Assembly: GCA_002946415.1 (NCBI GenBank) | Contig: NJPS01000046.1 | Location: forward strand, 1 to 64,000 | Direction of reading: 5' to 3' | Length of the DNA: 64,000 bases | Source of the DNA: Rutstroemia sp. NJR-2017a BVV2 | Taxonomy: Eukaryota > Ascomycota > Leotiomycetes > Helotiales > Rutstroemiaceae | Shown: positions 37,401 to 52,269 of the stretch, in pieces | How the letters are laid out: each line of letters starts with the position of its first letter | Position numbering within the stretch: position 1 is the first letter of the stretch | Translations under genes and position numbers: made by a program | The notes under the pieces: model-generated | What the model saw: the letters and a program-made list of their open reading frames with translations, nothing else | What the model was told of the DNA's origin: nothing | Database searches by the model: none

Positions 37401-38322
37401 CCCCGAATCAATACTTAATCTATATAGATAGATTAGAACTAATAAATCAAAAAGGAATCGGAATTAATCTAATTCTTTTTAATTCTAATTAGGAGTTAAT
37501 CTAGAGATCTAATTGGAATATTGGGATTAGTCAACTAGTTTATAACAATGAACTAGCTGGAATAGCTAAAGAAATTAAATTAATAAACGAAATAACTCAA
37601 AAAGATCAAGAATTCATTATTTTCTCAGATAATTAAATTACTTTATAAAGGTTAAAATCATTTAATAATAAACCTAGACAAAACCAAGTAGTACTAGCTT
37701 ATAAAGCTAGCTGAGAAGTAATCGAAAAAGAAACTAAAATCAAATTAATTTGGATTCTTAGCTATTTTGAGATATTAGATAACGAAAAAAAGTAGATCTA
37801 TTAACTAAATTAGGAACGAAAATAGATTCTGAGATTAATATAATTAATCTCAACTATCTAGAAACTCAAATTAAACGAATTAAAAATCAAGAGTAATCTA
37901 AATCTCTTTTAAACATTCTAGAAACTAATTTACTTAACTTAGCTAGCTATCTAAGAATTTTTAAACTCTTTTCTCGAAATCGAATCCAGATCCCAATATC
38001 GATTAAAAGAGCTACTATTAGTACTTTCTATTAGTTGAAAATTAGATATAGTTATTTAAAATCATATTTATATTTATTAGAATATACTAGTAATAATAAA
38101 TATATTTGTAGAGCTAAAGAAACTCCTAAGTACTTACTTTTAAGTTATTCTCTTTTTAGTCTAGCTCGGACTAAGCTAAAAGATAAACTAGTTATAAATT
38201 TCTTATTATTCCTACTTCTTCTTGATACTAGTTTCGGAATCGAAGCTAGTATAAATTATTTAAGCAATACAAATATCTATACTCGAAAATATTATTTAGC
38301 CCGCAAACTAGAAGATAATTAA
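34460..38322 (+). pseudogene. LINE-A ORF2 relic, unit-2 copy
   Basis: Same as 3710-7572: RT motif C is YIDN and the frame shifts near 37805. Confidence 0.82.
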
Positions 38323-38757
38323 ATTGGAATTTTCTTAGTTTTATCAAATTTTCTTTTTTCTTTTATTTTATTTTCATTATCTAGAACTAGTTTCTTATTA
38401 TCTCTTGATACTATCTAACTTAAAAATATATTTAAAATACTATTACTACTTAGCTGCTAGCAGCTAGCTGCTAGCCGACCTACTATAATCTTAGATTCAA
38501 AAAAGTTGTTAAAATAATAAATTAATCAATCAATTATAAAAGTATTGTAATATAATAGTAATATTATCAGAATCCAAATATAAAGCTCTTGTTAAAAATA
38601 AATTAATTGTTATTAATCTTTTTTCCTTATTATTATTTTCTATATTAAAATTCTTTAGAATAAGAACTTTATTTCTCGTTCAATTAATCTCTATTATTTC
38701 TCTTATATAGATAATTAATATCTAAACTCTCGAATTCTCTTTCTATATTTCTAATAT

Positions 38758-39230
38758 AATTAGTAATATTTAATCAAATTTAATGAAGTATTAATATAAC
38801 TTCTATCTTTATAAAGATTATTAAATTAATTTTAAATATCTTAAAGATCTTTCAAAAAACTAAATTTTATAAATATTGAAATTGAATTTTAAATTTAGTT
38901 TATTCTTTCTATTATATAGAGAATTTATAATCTACGATATTAGTAATATAAACAATATATAACTAATATATTATAAAAGATGAAAATCTATTTTCAATAT
39001 TAACTAATTAATTAGTTTTCAAAAAAACTAATTTAGTTTAACTAATTCTAGTTAAGATATATTAATTGAAATATAAAGTATTATCAAACTAGATATTTAG
39101 TTATTTTATTATCTTTGAAGATTATATTAATTGATTATTCGGTAAATTAATCAAATTAGTTTCAATAATTGTTTATTTATCTTCGAAAAAGTAAATTAGC
39201 TTTATTTTTACTAAATTGAATTTAATATTA
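38758..39230 (-). mobile_element. LINE-C outer inverted end, unit-2 copy
   Basis: Same as 8008-8480. The last 59 bp (39172-39230) are the left target duplication of LINE-B. The 220-bp spacer 38537-38757 precedes it. Confidence 0.8.
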
Positions 39231-42200
39231 TTTGGCAAGTACTAGCTGATTTGGGATCTGATCATTTACCAATTTTATTTACTATTAAGGGAAAAAGGGA
39301 GCTAATACCTCCAAATAGATTAAAAGTAGCTAGTACTTACTTTAATACCAAGTTAGCAAACTAGGAGTTATTTTCAGACTATTTAGTCAAAATTGTTAAA
39401 GAATCGACTATTCTAGCTAGTCTCCTTCCTAATTTCACTAGGCTGGGCCTGAAATTAGATAAAGTTGCACAAAATTATCTGGAATCGATTAATTCGAAAC
39501 TAATCTTATTAGTTTAGCTAGTAGCTAATAAAGCTATTCCCAAGACTAAACCTAGTTTAAAAGCTAAACCTTGGTGGACTTCAGAGCTAAAAAAGTTGAG
39601 AAAATCTATACTACTAGCTCAGAGGAGATTAAAAATCCAAAATAGTCAAGTTAGTTAAGGTTCTTATCAAGAACAGTACCGATTAGCTCGGAATCAGTAC
39701 TTTTTAAAGATAAAACTAGCTAAAAAAGATTACTGGAATGCTTTTCTTGAAAATAATGATTCTAAATCGATTGTCAAGGCTTTTAACTATACCAAATCCT
39801 ACTCGAACCGATCCCTTTCAGCTATTTTAAATAAAACTAGTTTTAAAGAGAAAGAAGCTATTTTGAGATCTACTCTCTTTCCTTAACCACCTAGTTCGAC
39901 TAGTCCAAATTGGGAGAGCTATAAAGTAATTGATTGGAACTGGCCTAAGCTTGCTAGTACCGAATTAGCACTAACTTATTCAGTTAAAATCAAAGGAAAA
40001 ACTCCTGGTCTAGATGGAATTACTCAAGAAATTATCAATAAAGCTTATTTAGCTATTCCGGAGATATTTTATAAGGTTTTTGTTTACCTAATCGACCTCG
40101 GTTATCACCCTCGGTACTGGCGATAAGCAACTAGAACTATTCTTAAAAAACCAGCTAAACCTGACTATTCAGTCTCAAAAGCTTATAAAGTGATTTCACT
40201 TTTGAACTGTTTAGGCAAAATTAGCGAAAGAATACTAGCAAAAAGACTAGGCTATTTAGCCGAAACTACTAGCTTGCTATACGACTCTCAAATTGGCAGA
40301 AGATTCAAAAAATCAATTATTGATACTGGGCTACTATTAGCAAATAAGGTTCAAGAAAATTATTTAAAAAGCTATAAAATATCTGTTTTATTTTTGGATA
40401 TTAAAGGAGCTTTCGATCACATTTCAAAAAACCAGCTCTTAGCTATTTTAAAAAGATTAAAACTTCTAATTAGTTTTATTGTTTGGACTAGTCACTTTCT
40501 GGAGGACCAGCTACTTCGCTTAAACTTTGATAGCCAAATTGAGGATTTTCAACCTATTTCAACTAGTATTCTCTAGGGTAGCCCGATCTCACCGATTCTC
40601 TTCTTAATTTATATAAAAGAGCTATTTCCATCGATTTCTATTTCAATCTAGTTATATATAGATGATATCGCGCTAGCAACTAGCTCAACTAGCTTTAAAA
40701 AGAACTGCAAAATTTTGGAAAGAGAAGCTAGCAAGCTATATACCTTGGGAGAAGTAAGTAGTATTAAGTTTGATTTAGCTAAAACCGAACTAATTTATTT
40801 TTTCGGGGGTAAACAAGCTACTACTAAAACTAATTCGGTCAAATTATCGAATAATCAGTCAATACAACCCTCAAAAGTAGTGAAATAACTAGGAATCTAG
40901 TTTAACGATACTTTATACTTCAATAAATATATTTCAACTAGAATTAGCTAAGCTAAATCAGCTTTCTTAAGAGCTAATCGGCTAGCTAATACAGAAAATG
41001 GACTTTCACCTTATACTATACACCAGCTATACCTCGCTTACATTACTAGTATCTCAGACTATAGGTCCCCTATATAGTAGAAAGAGCAAGTTAAATTTAA
41101 AAATCAATTCTAATACTTACCAAATTTGGTACTACGGAGGATACTAGGGGTGTTCAGGACTAGTCCAATAGTCCCTATAGAGGTAGAAGCTGCTTTAGCA
41201 CCTCCCCAAACTCGCTTAAACACTACTAGTCGCCAATATATACTCCGAGCTCTCCAAATAGTAGAAAACCATCCAATTTTCAAAGAAATCTGGGCTAAAC
41301 CGAAGACTAATTGCTATTTTCAAGACTATTTAGTACCTACCCAAAAGGAAATTGCCAAAATAACCCAAATTAAGCGAATTAGACACTCAATACACCTGCT
41401 AGTCCAGTTTCAGTACTTGGAATCGATCAGTTCTTTCAAATTTCTACCCTGGATTACTACTCTTTATACGATCGAAATTAGTAAGCTATCTAAGGAACTA
41501 GAAGCTGAAAATTATAAAAACTTGGCTATTTTGCTAGCCCCGAACTAGTACTCAGTCTATACTAATGGTTCTGAACTAGTAGATCAAAAAGGGATCGGAA
41601 TCGGTCTAGCTTTTTTCAACTCCAACTAGGAGTTAATCTAGAGGTCTAGCTGGAATATTGGGACTAGTCAGCTAGTCTATAACAGCGAATTAGCCGGAAT
41701 AGCCGAAGAGATCAAACTTATAAGTGAAATAGCTCAAAAAGATCAAGAATTCACTATTTTCTCAAATAATCAAACTGTTTTACAAAGGTTAAAATCACTT
41801 AGTGATAAACCAAGGCAAAATCAAGTAGTACTAATATATAAAGCTAGTCGAGAAATAGTTAGAAGAGGAGCTAAAATCAAATTAGTTTGAGTTCCAGGCT
41901 ATTCCGAGATACTAGACAACGAAAAAGCAGATTTACTAGCCAAATCGGGGATTAAAATGGACCCGGTAACCCAAACAACTAGTTTCAACTACTTGGGAGC
42001 TCAAATTAAGCAAATTAAAAATCAGGAGTAGTTAGAATCTCTTTTAAAAACTTTGGAAACTATATCGGAAGCTAGCCTGCTTAGCTCGACTAGTTATTTA
42101 AGAATTTTTAACTCTACTTCTCGAAATCGTATCCAAATCCCAAATTCGACTAAAAGAGCTACCGCTAGTACCTTCTTCCAGTTGAAAATCAGATATAGTT

Positions 42201-42717
42201 ATTTAAAATCATATTTATATTTATTAGGGTATACTAGCAATAATAAATATATTTGTGGGGCTAAAGAGACTCCTGAGTACTTATTTTTAAATTGTTCTCT
42301 TTTTAGTCTAGCTCGGATCAAGCTAAAAGATAAATTAGCTACAAATTACTTATTACTTCCACTTCTTCTTGATACTACCTCCGGAATCGAAGCTAGTATC
42401 GCTTATTTAAGCGAGACAAAAATCTGTACCCGAAAATATTATCTAGCTCGAGAGCTAGTTGATGATTAGATTGGATATTTATATTAGAATGATTTTATTT
42501 CCATTTTTATCAAATTGTTACCTTTATTAGTTTAGTTATTTTCATTTACCAGAACTAGTTCCTCACCATCTCTTGATACTATTTGGCTTAAAAATGTATT
42601 TAAATACTATTTACACTTAGCTGCTAGCGGCTTTCAGCCGCTAGCCGACCTACTATAGTCTTAGACTTAAAAAGGTTGTTAAAATAATAAATCAATCAAT
42701 CAATCAATCAATCACTC
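39231..42717 (+). mobile_element. LINE-B, unit-2 copy
   Basis: Same as 8481-11967. The 3' hairpin is at 42623-42645 and the (ATCA)6 tail at 42691-42714; the right 59-bp target duplication is 42718-42776. The LINE-A palindrome counterpart is at 38456-38475. Confidence 0.9.
39233..42469 (+). pseudogene. LINE-B ORF2 fragment, unit-2 copy
   Basis: Same unshifted frame as 8483-11719. RT motif A Asp is at 40397 and YIDD Asp codons at 40661-40666; the RNase H Asp-to-Asn change is at 41564. Confidence 0.9.
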
Positions 42718-42776
42718 TTTATTTATCTTTGAGAAAATAAATTAACTTTATTTTTATTAAATCGAATTCAATATTA

Positions 42777-45700
42777 CTAGTTTCTCCCAAGATATATAAT
42801 TTGCTAGTTTCTCTTTTTAGAATCTTATAGTTCTTTTTGAGATTAGTTAAGTTAATAGCTAGCGCGATATCATCTATATATAATTAGATAAAAATAGAAA
42901 TCAATAGAAAAAGCTTTTTAATATAAATTAAAAAAAGAATTGATAAAATTGAATTACTTTAAGAGATATCAATTAAAATAAACTAGAATTACTTGATTTG
43001 GTTATCGAAACTTAAATAATATAATCAGTATTCTAACAAGTAACTAATCTAAATAATTAAGCTAATTAGTAATTTTAATTTTTTTAGAATAACTAATAAT
43101 TAGTTTTTTAAGATATAATCGAAAGTTCCTTTAATATCCAAAAATAAAATCGATATTTTATATCTTTTTAAATAATTTTCTTGAATCTTATTTACTAATA
43201 ATAATTCGATATCGATAACTGATTTTTTAAGTTTTCTACTGATTTGGGAATTATTTAGCAAACTAGTTATTTCAGTTAAATAATCTAGTTTTTTTACTAG
43301 TATTCTCTTATTTATTTTATTTAAATAGTTGAGAAATAAGATTATTCTATAAGTTTTTGAGACTAAATAGTTAGGTTTGACTAATTTTTTGAGAATAGTT
43401 TCAATCGTTTATCTCCAATACTAGAAGTAATATCTAAGATCGATTAGATAAATAAAAACTTTATAAAATATCTTAGGAATAGCTAAATAAGCTTTATTGA
43501 TAATTTCTTGAATAATTCTATCAAGTTCTAGTATTTTCTCCTTGATTTTAGTTGAGCAAACTAGTACTAATTCGATATTAGCTAGTTTAAGCTAATTCCA
43601 ATTTATTATTTTATATCCTTTCTAATCAGAATTAGTTGAACTAGAAGGTTGGGAAAAGAGAATAATTCTCAAAATAGCTTCTTTCTCTTTAAAAATAGTT
43701 TTGTTTAGAATAGTTAGAAGAGATCGATTAGAGAAAGATTTAGTATAGCTAAATACTTTAAATATTGATTTAGAATTATTATTTTCAAGAAAAGTATTCT
43801 AATAATCCTTTTTAGCTAATTTTATCTTTAAAAAATATTAATTCCGAGTTAATTAGTATTATTCTTGATAAAATCTTTGATTAGTTTAACTATTTTAGAT
43901 TTTTAATTTTCTCTAAATTAGTATTATCGATTTTCTTAAACTTTTTAGTTTAGAAATCTATTAAGATTTAGCTTTTAGATTAGATTTAGTCTTTGAAATA
44001 ACTTTGTTAGTTACTAATTGAACTAATAATAATAATTATAAACTAATTGATTCTAGATAATTTTGTATTATCTTATCTAATTTCAGATTTAGCTAAATAA
44101 AATCAGAAAGAGAATTAGTTAGAATAGTTGATTCTTTTGTAATTTTAACTAAATAGTTTGAAAAAAGTTCCTAATCTATTAGCTTAATATTAAAATAAAT
44201 ACTAACTAATTTTTATCTATTTAGAGATATTAACTCTTTTTTCTTTTTTAAAGTAAATAAAATCAATAAATAATCAGATCCCAAATTAGTTAATATTTAC
44301 TAATTATCAATATATCTATCTAATATTTATATAACTTGTATAAAATCTAAAACTAACTTACTAGTTCCTCTAAAAAATATAATAGTTCTAGATTTATTAA
44401 TTAATTCCAAGTTTTATTTCTCAATTTATCAAACTAATTTAGTACTAGTTTAATTATTTTGGTTATTCAGATTCTATCAAAGATAATAGAAGTTAAAATT
44501 ACTTAAAATAAATAAATTAGTCAAAATAGTTTTAGATAGCAAACTCCTTTCTACTATTTTAATCGAAATTCCTTTGATTTAATTAGTTTCGTTATAAATA
44601 TTAACTAGTTCGAGTATATTACTTTCTTCGATTACTAATAGAACTAATAGATCAAGATCGATATTCGAAGAAGCTAGTATAATACTAGGTATATAAATCT
44701 TCGACATATAAATAAATATTCGAGATCTAAATTCTATAATAACTAAAAAAATTTAATTGAAACTATTATAAGAAATCGATTGATTATTTAAATAATCTAG
44801 ATTTTCATTTATAATCCAAAGTTCTTAGATTAATAATAAATCGATTTTTAGTTTAATAATTAACTATAATACTAATTTAGTTATAACCGAACTTCGATTT
44901 AAATTTACTTGAAGAAATCAAATATTTATATTAATTATAAATTAGCTTCTTTGATAACTTTATATATTTCATACTCTTTAGAAATGGAAATATAATTATT
45001 TTTGTAATTAGTATATTTTGATACTAAATAGAGATATTTTTGGTTATTTTGATTATAAATCGAATAGTAATATTAGCTAGTAATATAAAGTTTGCTATAG
45101 AAACTATATTTAGTTTCTTTTCAACAAAATTTAGCTAAATATCCAAATCCTTAGTATTTAGTATACTAAATAGATCTAGAAATAGTAAGAAGTTTTTTAA
45201 CTCTAATATTAATTCTAGTTATCTAAATCTGGTTTTTTATATATCTCTCAACTTCTATTTTAGTAACAAATAATATTACTACTAATTCTCTTTATTTAAT
45301 AACTCGATTTTCTACTAAAGATAATCAATATAGTATACTAATTGGTTTTAAATTTAAATTAGAATTAAAAATCTTTAGTTTATCTAATATTAGCTTTATT
45401 CTATAAAATATATTGAAATCCTAAATTAAGATATTATAAAATATTACTTTATATTAAGATTTATCTTTTAAACAAGATTTAAAAATAATTAAATATTTCT
45501 AAATAGTTCTTTTCTCAAATAGAAAATCGGAAGTAAAAAGAATAATTATAGTAATTATTAGATTCTTTTTATTACTAATAATAGTAATCGAGGAGATTAT
45601 TAGTTTTTTAATATTTTTATCTAAGAAGACTTTATTAATAATATTTTGTAAAGCTAGTATCAAGAAAGGAATATTGAGATCTTAAATCAAAATTAATTAA

Positions 45701-46598
45701 TTTTGGATTTTAGCTTTTTTAATAGTTTTATTGATATTAATCCAGTTTCCAGAGTTACTATTATCATCTATTAGTATTACTAAAACAAAAAAGGATTCGG
45801 AGAATAATTTAATTAAAGAAATAGTTGAAGTAATAATAGTAATAGTTAAGTTAGATTAGATTTGAGAAAGGGTTTTAAGAATTATAATATTAACTTTATT
45901 AGTAATACTAATTACTTTTATTTTAACTTCGATTTTTTATATAATATATTCCAAATTATTAATCTAAAAAACTAGTTAATTGGTAATCTTTTATAGCTTT
46001 CCTGATTTAGTATATTCTTTAAATATCTCGATTAAATCGAGGATTTGAGCTTATTTATTATATAATTTAGTAGCCGAATATACTTCGACTAGCAAATCAT
46101 ATATCTAGAGAATTTTAGTACTAGCTAGATTCAGAGTAGTTAGTTCAATAATAGAGAAACAGATAGTTTTGCTTAGTTTAAAAGGAATAAAGGGATTAGC
46201 CTATTTTGGAAGACGGTAAGTATTTCTACCAGGTCCAGTAGTAGTACTTATAATAGTATTAAGTAGGTTTGAACTGAAAATCTCATTTAGATCAGATATA
46301 TCCAAGTTTGGGTTGAAAATCGAAGTAATTAGTAATATAGAATTATTATTTATTTCTATATTAATATTAATAAGAGAAGAAGATTAAATAGTAATATTAC
46401 TAGCAGATCCAGAAGTATATTAATAAGTTGAGATTGAAAGAGGTTTGATTTGGATAGAATTTTGAGAGATTGAAACTTCCAAATTCGCTATTTTGGTTAT
46501 AACAATAATATCTCGACAACTAGTAGATATATTGCTAAGTAGGCTAGTAGGTTCGATCTGTAGAAATATATATAGTTGGATTTTATATTGGGTTTGAT
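42777..46598 (-). mobile_element. LINE-C inverted 5' part, unit-2 copy
   Basis: Same as 12027-15848; the inversion junction is at 46597-46599. Confidence 0.85.
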
Positions 46599-48338
46599 AT
46601 ATCTTAACTAGAATTAATTAGATTAAATTAGTTTTTTTGAGAATTAATTAATTAATGAATATCGAAAATAAACTTTCACTTTATATAATATATTAACTAT
46701 ATATTATTTATATTATTAGTATTTCAGATTATAGATTCTCTATATAATAGAAAAAGTAAATTAAATTTAAAATCTAATTTCAATATTTATATAATTTAGT
46801 TTTTCAGAAGATTCTCGAAATATTTAAAATTAGTTTAATAATCTTTATAAAAATAGAAATTATATTAATACTTCTCTAGATTTATTTAAATATTCTCAGT
46901 TTTTAATATATATTTAGAACTTTTAAAATAACTAAGAATTATTTAATTTTCAAAGAAATTTAAATTAAATCGAAAACTAAGAATTAATTTTAAAATTATT
47001 TAATATTTATCTAAAGATAATTAACTAAAATAATCCAAATAAAGTATATTAGATATTTAATATATCTACTAATTCATTTTCAATATTTAGAATCAATTAT
47101 CTTTTATAAATTTCTATTTTAAATTATTATTTTTTATTCGATCGAAATTAATAAATTATTTAAAAAATTAAAAATTGAAAATTATAAAAATTCGATTATT
47201 TTATTAACTCCAAACTAATATTTAATTTATATTAAAAAATTAGAATTAATAAATCAAAAAGAAATTGAAATTAATTTAACTTTTTTTAATTTTAATTAAG
47301 AATTAATTTAGAGATCTAATTAGAATATTAGAATTAGTTAGTTAATATATAATAACAAATTAGTTAGAATAATTAAAGAAATTAAATTAGTAAACAAAAT
47401 AATTTAAAAAAATCAAACATTCATTATTTACTTAAATAAACAAGTTATTTTATAAAGATTAAAATTATTTAATAATAAACTTAGATAAAACTAAATAATA
47501 TTAATTTATAAAACTAATTAAAAAATAATTGAAAAAGAAATTAAAATTAAATTAACTTAGATTCCAGATTATTTCGAGATATTAAATAATGAAAAAGTAG
47601 ATTTATTAACTAAATTGAAAATAAAAATAGATTCTTTAATTAATATAATTAGTTTTAACTATTTGAGAATTTAAATTAAATAAATTAAAAATCAAAAATA
47701 ATTTTATTTTCTTTTTAAAATTCCGGAAACTATTTTATTTAACTTAATTAACTATTTAAAAATTTTTAAATTTTTTTCTCGAAATCGAATTTAAATTCCA
47801 AAATCAATTAAGAAAACTATTATTAGTATTTTCTATTAATTAAAAATTAGACATAGTTATTTAAAATTATATTTATATTTATCAAGATATATTAATAATA
47901 ATAAATATATTTGTGAAGTTAAAAAGATTTCTAAATATCTATTTTTAAATTACTTTCTTTTTAATTTAATTCAAATCAAATTAAAAGATAAATTAATTAT
48001 AAATTATTTATTATTTTTATTTTTTCTTAATATTAATCTCAAAATCGAAATTAGTATTATTTAGTTAAATAAGATAAATATTTATATTTGAAAATATTAT
48101 TTAGTTTATAAATTAGAAGATAATTAAATTGGATTATTAAATTAGATTTATTTTATTTTTAGTTTTATTAAATTCTTATTTTTCTTTTATTTTATTTATA
48201 TTATTTAATCCCAAAAAATATTTAAAATATTATTATTACTTAGTTATTAATAACTAACTATTAATTTATTTATTATAATCTTAGATTTAAAAAAGTTGTA
48301 AAAATAATAAATAAATTAATTAGTTAATAAATTAATAA
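46597..48338 (+). mobile_element. LINE-C direct 3' part, unit-2 copy
   Basis: Same as 15847-17588. It is followed by the ORF1 scrap (48350-48448, minus) and the extra 5' segment (48507-48840). Confidence 0.85.
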
Positions 48339-48349
48339 AAATAAAAATA

Positions 48350-48448
48350 ATTGTAATTAAATTAGTTAAATTAGTTTAATTAAAAGAATTCTTAAAAATA
48401 ATAATATTCTTTTTATTAATAATATTAATTATTTTGATTTTCATTTCG
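48350..48448 (-). mobile_element. LINE ORF1 fragment, unit-2 copy
   Basis: Same as 17600-17698. Confidence 0.55.
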
Positions 48449-48506
48449 ATTAATTAATTAATTGATTTCTTATTTTAATAATCTTTTTAAATTAATATCC
48501 AACTTT

Positions 48507-48840
48507 TTAACAAAAGAAGAAAAACTATTTGAAAAAACAATTCCGAATCCAAAATTATTAAATCCAATATAAAATCCAACTATATATATTTCTATAGATT
48601 GAACTTACTAGCTTATTTAGCAATATATTTATTAGTTATCAAGATATTATTGTTATAATCAAAATAATAGATTTGGGAATTTTAACTTTTCAAAATCCTA
48701 TCTAAATCGAACTTTCTTTAATTCTAATTTATTAATATATTTCTAAATATATTAATAATATTATTATTCGATTTTCTCTTTCTATTAATATCGATATAGA
48801 AATAGATAATAGTTTTATATTATTAATTATTTCGATTTTC
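48507..48840 (+). mobile_element. Extra LINE 5' segment, unit-2 copy
   Basis: Same as 17757-18090, in 344-bp tandem with the LINE-D head. Confidence 0.7.
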
Positions 48841-50418
48841 TATAAAAAAGTTAATAAAAGAAGAAAAAATATTTGAAAAAACGATTCCGAATCCAAAATT
48901 ATCAAACCCAATATAAATCCGACTATATATACTTCTATAGATCGAATCTACTATCTATTTAATAATATATCTATTAGTTATCGAGATATTATTATTATAA
49001 TCAAAATAATAGATTCGAGAACTTAAATCTCTCAAAATTCTATTCAAATCGAATCTCCTTTAATTCCAACTTATCAATATATTTCTGGATCTATTAATAG
49101 TAATATTATTCGATCTTTTTCTTCTATTAATACTAATATAGAAATAGATAATAGTTCTATTTTACTAATTATTTCGATTTTTAATCCAAACTTGGATATA
49201 TCTAGTCTAAATAAGATTTTTAGTTCAGATCTACTTAATACTATTACAAATACTACTATTAGATCTAGTAGAAATATTTATTATTTTCTTAAATAAACTA
49301 ATTTCTTTATTCTATCTAAATCAAATAAAACTATCTATTTCTCTATTATTAAACTAACTACTTTGGATTTAGTTAGTATTAAAATTCTTCAGATATATGA
49401 TTTACTAGTTGAAGTATATTCAGTTATCAAATTATAAAATAAATAAACTCAAATCCTTGATTTAATCGAGATATTTAGAGAATATACTAAATTAGGAAAG
49501 TTATAAAAAGTTATTAATTAATTAGTTTCTTAAGTTAATAATCTAGAATATATTATACAAAAAATCGAAGCTAAGACCAAAGTAGTTAGCATCACTAGCA
49601 AGGTTAATATCATAATTCTCAAAAATCCCTTTTAAATTCAATCTAATTCAATTACTATTATTATTACTTCGACTATTTCTTTAACTAAATTATCTTCCGG
49701 ACTTTTTTTTACTTTAGTAGTATTAATAGATAATAATAGCAATTTTGGAAACTGGATTAGTATCAATATAACTACTAAAAAAGCTAAAATCCAAAATTAA
49801 TTAATTTTGGTTTAGAATCTCAATATCCTTTTCTCGATATTAGTTCTACAAAATACTATTAATAAAATCTTTTTAGATAAAAGTATTAAAGAACTAATAA
49901 TTTCCTCGATTACTATTACTAATAATAAGAAAAATCTAGTAATTACTATAATTACTCTTTTTACTTCCAATTTTCTATTTGAGAAAAGAGCTATTTAGGA
50001 GTATTTAATTACTTTTAAATTATATTTAAAAGATAAATCTTAGTATAAAGTAATTCTATATAATATCCTAACTTAGAACTTTAATATACTTTATAAAATA
50101 AAATTAGTTTTGGATAAACTAAAAACTTTTAATTCTAATTTGAATTTAAAATTAATTAATATTTTATATTAGTTATTATTAGTAGAAAATCGAGTTATCA
50201 AATAAGAAGAATTAGTAGTAATCTTATTACTATTAAAGTAGAAATAGAAAGATATATTAAAAACTAAATTTGGATAACTAGAATTAGTATTATATCTAAA
50301 AAACTCTTTACTATTTCTAGATCTACTTAATATATTAAATACTAAGGATTTAGATATTTAGTAAAATTTTGTTAAAAAGAAATTAAATATAATCTCTATA
50401 ACAAACTTTATATTACTA

Positions 50419-52269
50419 ACGTACAACCCCACTTTATGAATCACCCCATTTAAATGAATCACTTTGCACCATATTACACTACCTATATTAAACCATTAAA
50501 TAATCAATAACCAACGATGGAAACTATCAATAAAGAAGCTAGAATTAATCTCGCGATGCAGGCGATTGAAAGCCGCGATAAATTAAGCTGCCGGCGGGCT
50601 GCACGGATGTACAATATATTATATTCGACTTTGAACAGGAGACTAGCTGGCAAACCCACCTACAGCGACGACAACATAAGGCATCGTCGATTGACTCCAT
50701 CCGAAGAGGATATTATAGTTCAATATGTACTTGATCTAGATACAAGAGGGTTTCCGCCAACTCTCAATACTGTAGCCGATATAGCTGATCATATCCTCGT
50801 CGCAAGGGGAGAAAGGTATATCGGAAAGCACTGAGTTCAACGATTCGTAAAGCGACGTACTGAGTTCAAAGTACATTGTATACGGGTCTATAACTTCCAG
50901 AGAGCTCTTAATGAAGATCCTGAGCTTATAACCAAGTGGTTTGAGCTTTATAGGAGCGTACAGGACGAATATAGGATTATAGAGGCAGATATATGGAATT
51001 TTGACGAGATGGGATTTATGATGGGTATAATCCATTCGCATATGGTGGTAACAAGATCGGATCGACGGGGGAGAGCTAAAAAGATTCAGCCTGGAGATCG
51101 AGAATAGGTGACGGCTATTATTGCCGCCAGTGCAATAGGGGAGACCGTACCTCCATATATGTTGGTTAAGGGGGTTATTGTCTACGAGCCCTGGTTCAGT
51201 ACGACGGGATGGCCAGAGGGTTGGCCAATTAAACTTACAGATAATAGATGGACGAACAACGAGACTGGTGTTGATTGGATTAAACACTTCGACAAACATA
51301 CTAAGGATCGGACATAAGGGCAATGGCGGCTACTAATCCTCGATGGCCATGAGAGTCATAACTCAGTTGTATTTCAAGATTATTGCCACAAACATCGAAT
51401 CAAGGTCATCTGTTTGCCTCCGTATTCGTCTTATCTAACTCAGCCTGCAGATATTGGTCTATTTAGTGCCTTAAAGGTGGCATATAGCAGCCAGCTTGAG
51501 GAGCTTATGAAGTCCAACATTACCTATGTTGATAAGGCCGACTTTTTTACTATGTTCCAGCCTGCTTTTAAGGCAGCGATTACAGCTAAGAATGCAAAAG
51601 GAGGATTCGAAGGTGCTGGATTAGTCCCATTTAATCCCGATCAAGTCATTTCCAAGCTGGACATTCGCATCCATACGCCATCACCTTCTTGCAGCTCATC
51701 CCCCCCATGGTCGTCGCATACCCCCCACAACCCGAAAGAGGCATTGGCCCAAAGAGATCTTATTAAAGATCAAGTTGCTCGCTATCAGAGTAGCTCTCCT
51801 ACACCTCTTTTTCGGTCAATTGAAGCTCTGGCGAAGGCAACTGAGGCTATAGCTAATGAACTAGTCCTTTTGCATGCAGACAACAAACGACTACGACAGT
51901 CTAATCATGATCTAAGCAGACGTCGGAAGGCTCCAAGAATCGAATTAAAACGAAGGGAGGAATGTACGACAGAGGAAGCCAAACGAATAATAGCCCGTAA
52001 GGACTTGGTGGCTACGATTCAAGCCAATAATCGCTCAGGGGGGGAGAATCCTGAAGGAGATGGCCTAACTCAACCACGCTGTAGTATGTGCTATCAACCC
52101 GGGCATAATAAAAGAACTTGCCCAAATCGTTTAATAGACCCTACTTTAGTTACTTCTATATAGATTTACTTAATTTAAATGGTTGTTGTTGTTTATTTAT
52201 TAATTGTAGTGCAAAAGAAGTAAAAGTGATTTATTTAAATAGGGTGATTCATAAAGTGGGGTTGTACAT
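50419..52269 (+). mobile_element. Pogo/Fot1-type transposon, unit-2 copy
   Basis: Same as 19669-21519, with TIRs at 50419-50465 and 52223-52269 and flanking TA at 50417 and 52270. It is not an independent insertion: it sits at the same base in the duplicated host LINE. Confidence 0.95.
50517..52163 (+). pseudogene. Pogo/Fot1 transposase, unit-2 copy
   Basis: Same 548-codon frame as 19767-21413, with the same three stops (50832, 51105, 51315) and the same DD35D triad. Confidence 0.93.

Larger units (their letters stand above)
32826..38536 (+). mobile_element. LINE-A, unit-2 copy
   Basis: Identical to 2076-7786. Its presence in two perfect copies, each with the same 31-bp ORF1 deletion and the same 2-bp insertion in ORF2, shows that the duplication followed decay. 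Confidence 0.85.
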